Shown: piece after piece, positions 59,200-64,000 of the stretch
How the letters are laid out: each line of letters begins with the position of its first letter
Position numbering within the stretch: position 1 is the stretch's first letter
NCBI RefSeq assembly: GCF_009498215.1
Contig: NZ_CP043499.1
Location: 496,001 to 560,000, forward strand
Source: Rhizobium grahamii
GTDB lineage: Bacteria; Pseudomonadota; Alphaproteobacteria; Rhizobiales; Rhizobiaceae
Length of the DNA: 64,000 nucleotides
Reading direction: 5' to 3'
The notes under the pieces: model-generated
Told to the model about the DNA's origin: nothing
Seen by the model: the letters and a program-made list of their open reading frames with translations, nothing else
The model's database searches: none
Translations under genes and position numbers: made by a program

Positions 59200-61077
59200 A
59201 TGCACGCCGACGTCATCCTTCACCACGGACTAGTCACCACCCTTGACCGCAGCAATCCGACGGCAAGCGCCGTTGCTATCAAGGACGGCAAATTCCTCGC
59301 CGTCGGCCATGACAAAGAGATCATGGAGCTTGCCGGGCCGGATACGAAGATCGTGGACCTCAAAGGCAAGCGCGTTCTGCCCGGGCTGATCGACAACCAC
59401 ACCCACGTCGTTCGAGGCGGCCTGAACTTCAATATGGAATTGCGCTGGGATGGCGTTCGCTCGCTTGCCGATGCAATGGACATGTTGAAACGGCAGGTGG
59501 CGAATACCCCGCCGCCGCAATGGGTGCGCGTTGTCGGCGGTTTTACCGAACATCAGTTCGCGGAAAAGCGCCTCCCGACAATCGACGAGATCAACGCGGT
59601 TGCGCCCGATACGCCGGTCTTCCTGCTGCATCTTTACGATCGCGCCCTGCTGAATGCGGCTGCGCTCCGCGCCGTCGGCTATACCCGCGACACCCCCAAT
59701 CCTCCCGGTGGCGAGATCACCCGCGACGCCAACGGCAATCCGACAGGCCTGCTTCTCGCGAAGCCGAATGCGGGGATCCTCTACTCCACCCTCGCCAAGG
59801 GACCGAAACTGCCTTTCGACTATCAGGTCAATTCGACCCGGCACTTCATGCGTGAGCTGAATCGCCTCGGCGTCACCGGCGTCATCGATGCCGGTGGTGG
59901 CTTCCAGAACTATCCGGATGACTATGCTGTTATCCAGAAGCTTTCCGACGAAAACCAGCTCACGGTTCGCCTCGCCTACAACCTCTTTACCCAGAAGCCG
60001 AAGGCTGAGAAGGAAGACTTCCTCAATTGGACATCCTCGGTGAAATACAAGCAGGGAACGGACTATTTCCGTCACAATGGCGCCGGCGAAATGCTGGTCT
60101 TTTCTGCCGCCGATTTTGAAGATTTCCGGCAGCCGCGGCCGGACATGCCGCCGGAGATGGAAGGCGAGCTCGAAGGCGTCGTGCGCGTTCTCGCGGAAAA
60201 TCGCTGGCCCTGGCGTCTGCACGCCACCTATGACGAGACGATCTCCCGTGCATTGGATGTCTTCGAAAAGGTCAATCAGGATGTGCCGCTTGAGGGCCTG
60301 AACTGGTTCTTCGATCACGCGGAGACGATCTCGGATCGTTCCATCGATCGGATCGCAGCGCTTGGCGGTGGTATCGCTGTCCAGCACCGGATGGCCTACC
60401 AGGGCGAGTACTTTGTCGAGCGCTATGGCCACGGCGCCGCTGAGGCGACGCCGCCGATTGCTCGCATGCTCGAGAAGGGCGTGAAGGTATCCGCCGGGAC
60501 CGACGCGACGCGCGTCGCTTCCTATAATCCCTGGGTCTCGCTCGCATGGATGATCACCGGCAAGACGGTTGGAGGCATGCAGCTCTATCCGCGCGCCAAT
60601 TGCCTGGACCGCGAAACGGCACTGCGGATGTGGACGGAAAAGGTCACCTGGTTCTCGAACGAGGAGGGGAAAAAGGGACGGATCGAGAAGGGGCAGTTCG
60701 CGGACCTGATCGTACCGGACAAGGACTTTTTCTCCTGCGCCGAGGACGAAATCTCCTTCCTGACCTCGGAACTGACGATGGTCGGCGGCAAGATCGTCTA
60801 CGCCGCGCATGGTTTCCAGGCGCTCGATGAAAATGATGTGCCTCCCGCAATGCCGGACTGGTCGCCCGTCCGGAAGTTCGGCGGCTATGCAGCCTGGGGC
60901 GAACCGGATGGCGCCGGCCAACGGTCGCTGAGGCGAACGGCAATCGCTACGTGCGGCTGCGCCAACGATTGCGGTGTCCACGGCCACGACCACGCCGGTT
61001 CATGGACCTCGAAATTGCCGATAGCGGACCTGAAGGGCTTCTTCGGTGCGCTGGGCTGCTCCTGCTGGGCCGTCTGA
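59200..61077 (+). CDS. YtcJ-type amidohydrolase with Cys/His-rich C-terminus
   Basis: 625-residue metal-dependent hydrolase of the YtcJ/amidohydrolase-3 type. The ATG at 59200 has GGAG six bases upstream; a TTG at 59194 is less likely. Metal-ligand motifs: PGLIDNHTHVVRGG, VGGFTEHQFAE, LHATYDETISRAL and SAGTDATRVASYNPW; LYDRALLNAAALRAVG is also typical. The last ~60 residues are unusual: CGCANDCGVHGHDH followed by FGALGCSCWAV, six cysteines and three histidines, suggesting an extra metal site. It is the last gene of the LysR-linked group and ends at a rho-independent terminator. Confidence 0.88.
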   Translation: MHADVILHHGLVTTLDRSNPTASAVAIKDGKFLAVGHDKEIMELAGPDTKIVDLKGKRVLPGLIDNHTHVVRGGLNFNMELRWDGVRSLADAMDMLKRQVANTPPPQWVRVVGGFTEHQFAEKRLPTIDEINAVAPDTPVFLLHLYDRALLNAAALRAVGYTRDTPNPPGGEITRDANGNPTGLLLAKPNAGILYSTLAKGPKLPFDYQVNSTRHFMRELNRLGVTGVIDAGGGFQNYPDDYAVIQKLSDENQLTVRLAYNLFTQKPKAEKEDFLNWTSSVKYKQGTDYFRHNGAGEMLVFSAADFEDFRQPRPDMPPEMEGELEGVVRVLAENRWPWRLHATYDETISRALDVFEKVNQDVPLEGLNWFFDHAETISDRSIDRIAALGGGIAVQHRMAYQGEYFVERYGHGAAEATPPIARMLEKGVKVSAGTDATRVASYNPWVSLAWMITGKTVGGMQLYPRANCLDRETALRMWTEKVTWFSNEEGKKGRIEKGQFADLIVPDKDFFSCAEDEISFLTSELTMVGGKIVYAAHGFQALDENDVPPAMPDWSPVRKFGGYAAWGEPDGAGQRSLRRTAIATCGCANDCGVHGHDHAGSWTSKLPIADLKGFFGALGCSCWAV

Positions 61078-61104
61078 GCTCCCAGAGTTTCTGAAAGCCG
61101 ATTG

Positions 61105-61134
61105 GCGGGCAGCGATCGTCGCTGCCCGCTTTTC
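61105..61134 (+). terminator. Rho-independent terminator after the YtcJ-type amidohydrolase
   Basis: GCGGGCAGCGA (61105-61115) and TCGCTGCCCGC (61119-61129) form a perfect 11-bp stem with a TCG loop followed by TTTT. Confidence 0.88.
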
Positions 61135-61198
61135 AGATGGTTTGGTGTCTGTACTTTCGCCGGCGCGATCGCCGCATTCTTTTGGTTCGGCGCTTCGA

Positions 61199-61351
61199 TC
61201 ACCCGTGCCGCTTGAAGAACTGCACCTCGCGTTCGTGCTTTTCAGCCTGTTCACGTGTTTTGAACGTGCCAAGATTGCGGCGCTTGTGGGTATTCGGGTC
61301 GACCTTGCGAGAGTACAGGCGATATTCACCGGATTTCAATTTTCGGATCAT
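61199..61351 (-). CDS. Small conserved basic protein (integrase arm-domain-like)
   Basis: 50 residues from the ATG at 61351, preceded by AGGAAG: MIRKLKSGEYRLYSRKVDPN then THKRRNLGTFKTREQAEKHE and REVQFFKRHG. A longer reading from 61489 is rejected because it overlaps the promoter candidate and lacks a start signal. The pattern G-x-Y-R-L-Y, then R-R-x-L-G-T-F-K-T and an acidic helix resembles the N-terminal arm-binding domain of tyrosine integrases, here as a stand-alone protein. A nucleic-acid-binding role is inferred. Confidence 0.75.
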   Translation of the reverse strand: MIRKLKSGEYRLYSRKVDPNTHKRRNLGTFKTREQAEKHEREVQFFKRHG

Positions 61352-61376
61352 TTGCTTCCTCCTGCCTTTCCAGACA

Positions 61377-61401
61377 AATGCGTCGGGCGCGCAGCGGTTC
61401 C
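61377..61401 (-). promoter_or_regulatory. Weak EcfG/RpoE2-type promoter candidate for the 50-residue protein
   Basis: On the minus strand GGAAC (61401-61397), 18 bases, then TT (61378-61377), 26 bp upstream of the ATG at 61351. The -10 reads CATT rather than CGTT. Confidence 0.35.
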
Positions 61402-61489
61402 TCAGGCGGGAACTCGAAGCGAAGGAAGAAGGAATCTCTCCGGCGAAGAGGTAGGCTAGCTCCGATCTGTCGAACGATCGGTTTTGCAA

Positions 61490-62548
61490 CTAACTGTGTG
61501 CGGAGAGCATATCCGCAGTCTTCACCACGTCATCAGGACGAATGCTGAAGGACGTCTTGCCTCCTTCGCCGACGACAAAGCCGTAAGTCATATCAAGCGC
61601 GTCAGCATAGTCCTTCCACAGATTGGCGAAGCGATATGGCGGTTGAAGTGTGAGTATCGCTCCCTTGTTCGCCATGGTCAGGACGCCATGAGCGATGTTG
61701 CTACCCTCCACCGAACAGATCAGAGAGGCACCGGACATTCGCTCGACGATTTCGGCGACGGTCAGCCTGGCTGGGTCCACGACGTCAAACCCTTCCCTGG
61801 TGAGCCGCTCCGTCAGTTCGGCTTCGTTCTCCAGTAGACGGCGCTGGCCGGTCGCCTTTCTGCTGATAAAGATGCGGCGCCCGTTCGGCGCTGTTCCGCT
61901 GGACATGGCGCGTTCGCGCAAAGCGGTAATGCGAGCACGTCTGTTCGCAGTCATGCCGTAATCCTGAAAGACCCAAGCCCTTCGAATGAGCGCCGCATCC
62001 AGGACAGGGAAATCGAGGCCAAACAGCTCGTAATAGGCCTTCGAGTGCGGCCAGTTGTCGGAGGAGCTTCCCCGTGCGAAGTAGGTCGGCGCGATTGTGT
62101 CAGCAAGCATCGCGGTTGCGGCATCATCGATGACGTGATGGGCGAAGTACCTGTCTCCGATTGCCGTGGAAGGCAACGCGCATTCGTCGATGCTAACGGC
62201 GCGTTTCCAGATTGCCCTCGAAGCGGGCCTGATCACCTGCCGGTGGCGCATGCCTCTCGCGTAGAGATCGCCATCGACGTAGTGAGCATTCTCGATCAGA
62301 TAGGCGAGCGTGGCTGCATGCTCGACGGAGCCGGCCGAAATACGCGCCATCTCGTACTCACGGGTCGTTTCGAATTGTACTTCGCGCACACGGTCCAATT
62401 GGTTCGGGAGATAGATCGCCGCTTCGCGGCTGCCCCGCTCAGCTGGCGATACGACAAGGGTCCGGCTCGCTATCTCGTCCAGGTCAGGTGCCCGGCCTAT
62501 CTTTCTGCGCAGCACATGAAGGTAGTTTCGATAATGCAGCACTGCCAT
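61490..62548 (-). CDS. GT61/DUF563-type glycosyltransferase
   Basis: 352-residue protein of the glycosyltransferase family 61 type. Features: VFQDYGMTANRRARITALRE, GRRIFISRKATGQRRLLENE and the conserved C-terminal motif ASLICSVEGSNIAHGVLTMA then KGAILTLQPPYRFANLW. Many rhizobial members act on capsular or lipopolysaccharide sugars. No polysaccharide genes flank it, so target is unknown. The N-terminus has no signal sequence or membrane helix, so it is cytosolic or peripheral. Confidence 0.83.
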   Translation of the reverse strand: MAVLHYRNYLHVLRRKIGRAPDLDEIASRTLVVSPAERGSREAAIYLPNQLDRVREVQFETTREYEMARISAGSVEHAATLAYLIENAHYVDGDLYARGMRHRQVIRPASRAIWKRAVSIDECALPSTAIGDRYFAHHVIDDAATAMLADTIAPTYFARGSSSDNWPHSKAYYELFGLDFPVLDAALIRRAWVFQDYGMTANRRARITALRERAMSSGTAPNGRRIFISRKATGQRRLLENEAELTERLTREGFDVVDPARLTVAEIVERMSGASLICSVEGSNIAHGVLTMANKGAILTLQPPYRFANLWKDYADALDMTYGFVVGEGGKTSFSIRPDDVVKTADMLSAHS

Positions 62549-62731
62549 TTCCCCAACGGCAAATACCTTTGCCGTTTCAAGGTGATCTCTTCACCGGATG
62601 TTATTTGAGATGAAGCCCGGCTGCGACGTATCACTTGGTTGAATAACCCACCTGTTGGGGAGCGGCCGGGGAAGCTTTGCGGCAACGGATATACGCCCTA
62701 TGGGCGGCGCCAGGAAACTGTGGCATAACAT

Positions 62732-63709
62732 ATGGCCATGGCTATGCATCTCCTGGCAGTCCATCGCGATGGAGGCAGGGCGGAACAGGCGACGAGCAAT
62801 TCGCTTTCGATCGCCTATTCCGTCGGCGTGCTATGCTGGCTGCTGTCGGCGGGCGTCTATATCGCCGCCAAATGGGTATCGCCGGAAATGCCGCCCTGGG
62901 CGCTCTGCTTTTGGCGCGTGCTGATAGCCTGGGCGATCCTGATGCCGATGGTCAGCAGCCACTTCGGCGACATGGTCGCTCTTCTGAAAAAGCGAGCGCT
63001 GGAAATCATTATTGTCGGCGGCATGGGACTTGCGATCTGCCAGGGAATGATTTTCGTCGGACTTGAACATGCCGACGCCACAACAGCCGGAATCATCATC
63101 GCGCTGATCCCGATCATTACGATGATCCTCGCCCGTTTCATTCTGGCCGAGCCCATGGGACGCTGGCAGGTTGTCGGGTCCGTTCTCGCGTTCCTCGGGA
63201 TCCTTGTCATTATCGTGAAGGGCAACCCCGCCGCCCTCATGCGCTTGGAATTCAACCCAGGAGAGCTCTGGATCATCGCCGGGGCTTTCTGCTTCAGCCT
63301 CTACACCGTCCTTCTTCGTCGCGCGAAGTTCGATATCGATCGCCTCTCGCTCCTGGTCTTGCTTCTCGGTGCCGCGGTGCTGACGGCGCTGCCTCTATAC
63401 CTTATCGAGCTTGCGTCCGACGACCGCACGACACTGACCACCAGCGGCTTTGTCGCGCTTGCCTATGTGGCAATTCCGGGCGGCGCGCTGATGTATTATC
63501 TCTTCAATCGGAGCATCGAGACGCTGGGGGCAAGCCGGGCGGGCGTGCTCCTCTACATTCAGACGATCTTCATCGCGATCCTTGCTTACCTGATCCTCGG
63601 CGAGCAGCTGCAGTTCTACCACCTCGAGGGCGCGGCGCTCATTGTCGCCGGCCTGCTGCTCATCATCTTCCTCAAGTCGAAGGCCAGCGCTGAGGTAAAG
63701 ACTGCATAA
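62732..63709 (+). CDS. DMT-superfamily exporter (EamA domains)
   Basis: 325-residue membrane protein with ten helices in two EamA repeats. Repeat 1: AYSVGVLCWLLSAGVYIAAK, then GLEHADATTAGIIIALIPII; repeat 2: WIIAGAFCFSLYTVLLRRAK and NRSIETLGASRAGVLLYIQT. Typical role is export of amino acids or other small metabolites. The ATG at 62738 (MAMHLLAVH) is a possible alternative start. A short hairpin (GCGCCGG/CCGGCGC, 63711-63735) separates it from the convergent hydrolase gene. Confidence 0.87.
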   Translation: MAMAMHLLAVHRDGGRAEQATSNSLSIAYSVGVLCWLLSAGVYIAAKWVSPEMPPWALCFWRVLIAWAILMPMVSSHFGDMVALLKKRALEIIIVGGMGLAICQGMIFVGLEHADATTAGIIIALIPIITMILARFILAEPMGRWQVVGSVLAFLGILVIIVKGNPAALMRLEFNPGELWIIAGAFCFSLYTVLLRRAKFDIDRLSLLVLLLGAAVLTALPLYLIELASDDRTTLTTSGFVALAYVAIPGGALMYYLFNRSIETLGASRAGVLLYIQTIFIAILAYLILGEQLQFYHLEGAALIVAGLLLIIFLKSKASAEVKTA

Positions 63710-63710
63710 G

Positions 63711-63735
63711 GCGCCGGCTTTGGGCGATCCGGCGC
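63711..63735. terminator. Hairpin between converging genes
   Basis: GCGCCGG (63711-63717) pairs with CCGGCGC (63729-63735) over an 11-base loop that contains CTTT. It sits in the 27-base gap between the DMT exporter and the hydrolase fragment. Confidence 0.5.
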
Positions 63736-63736
63736 T

Positions 63737-64000
63737 CTACTCGGCTGCGGCCCGGCTTTGCACGGCGGAAATGGCCTCTAGGACTTCGCTCGTGCTGATG
63801 ATCGCGTTCGCGTAGTTCGGCATGTTGATCTCCAGCGCTGCGCGCATCATCTCGTCCGAATAGTCCGCGACCGCATCCTTCACCACCGTCACGTCGTATC
63901 CAAGCTCGGCCGCGAACCGCACGGTTGCCTCGATGCAGGTGTGTGCGATCAAACCGATGACGATAAGCCGTTGGATACCCTGCCGTTTGAGCAGGTTGTC
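63737..64000 (-). CDS. Isochorismatase-family cysteine hydrolase, 5' part outside the window
   Basis: The reading frame runs off the right edge; only the C-terminal 87 residues are present. LKRQGIQRLIVIGLIAHTCI with EATVRFAAELGYDVTVVKDA holds the catalytic Cys (HTCIE) and the conserved A-x-D end of the family fold (DAVADYSDEMMRAALE). The apparent TTG start inside the fragment (63952) is not the true start. Substrate not known. Confidence 0.85.
   Translation of the reverse strand, partial: DNLLKRQGIQRLIVIGLIAHTCIEATVRFAAELGYDVTVVKDAVADYSDEMMRAALEINMPNYANAIISTSEVLEAISAVQSRAAAE

Noticed and set aside
59230..60993. 587-codon open frame on the - strand opposite the YtcJ-type amidohydrolase
   Set aside because: Exact shadow of a recognised metal-dependent hydrolase; no motif of its own.
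1..64000. CRISPR arrays, rRNA or tRNA genes
   Set aside because: No regularly spaced repeats and no cloverleaf-like or rRNA-like sequence were noticed on either strand by eye; a covariance-model scan would be needed to be certain.

Overview
The window is GC-rich alphaproteobacterial DNA, almost certainly from a member of the Rhizobiaceae (Ensifer/Sinorhizobium or Rhizobium type). The reasons are a fused PhaAB-type Mrp antiporter operon, an inositol/rhizopine-family ABC transporter with a GGAA-N6-TTCC box like that of rhizobial IolR, GGAAC-N16/17-CGTT promoters of the EcfG/RpoE2 kind, DUF982 and DUF1127 small proteins, and ABC catabolic operons following one another closely. No rRNA, tRNA, CRISPR array or insertion sequence was seen. 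The catabolic content would suit a megaplasmid or chromid, but that is inference.

Layout. 0.2-6.2 kb: phaAB-C-D-E-F-G, a multisubunit cation/proton antiporter. 6.4-7.3 kb: folD, which shares a bidirectional terminator with a convergent inositol/rhizopine-type ABC operon (7.4-11.0 kb). 11.4-19.8 kb: two outer-membrane channel proteins, an MscS channel, a ToxR/CadC-like membrane regulator and a periplasmic sulfatase. Promoters of these units share GTAAC-type boxes, so they look like one regulon. 19.9-20.9 kb: a lone serine recombinase. 21.0-29.5 kb: a RidA protein and an ABC-type uptake operon with amidohydrolase, FAD oxidase and flavodoxin-fold reductase, plus a LysR regulator and a creatininase-family enzyme; two promoters carry the same 38-bp operator. 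29.7-30.9 kb: a DUF1127 peptide and an alpha/beta hydrolase. 31.2-45.6 kb: a large sugar locus for L-fucose or a relative: CoA-transferase, cytosolic solute-binding-like protein, IclR regulator, full ABC importer, two enolase-superfamily enzymes, mutarotase, three dehydrogenases, MaoC protein and FAH hydrolase. 45.7-48.3 kb: a small group of stress-type genes with EcfG-like promoters. 48.5-56.0 kb: M20 amidohydrolase, DUF982 gene with a hairpin over its ribosome-binding site, LuxR regulator, and a polyamine-type ABC operon with an SDR. 56.0-61.1 kb: LysR, glyoxalase-fold protein, isochorismatase-fold hydrolase, XapX protein and YtcJ-type amidohydrolase. 61.2-64.0 kb: a 50-residue protein, a GT61-type glycosyltransferase, a DMT exporter and the end of another isochorismatase-fold hydrolase.

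The most unusual content is (i) the sulfatase/MscS/outer-membrane-channel regulon with its transmembrane regulator, (ii) the unassigned N-compound operon with its duplicated operator, and (iii) post-transcriptional structures: a perfect 10-bp stem-loop directly after each of the four solute-binding-protein genes, and a hairpin hiding a Shine-Dalgarno sequence.

Caution: five one-base frameshifts in four otherwise intact genes each look like one missing base, four of them in or beside a short homopolymer. They probably reflect sequencing undercalls rather than gene decay.
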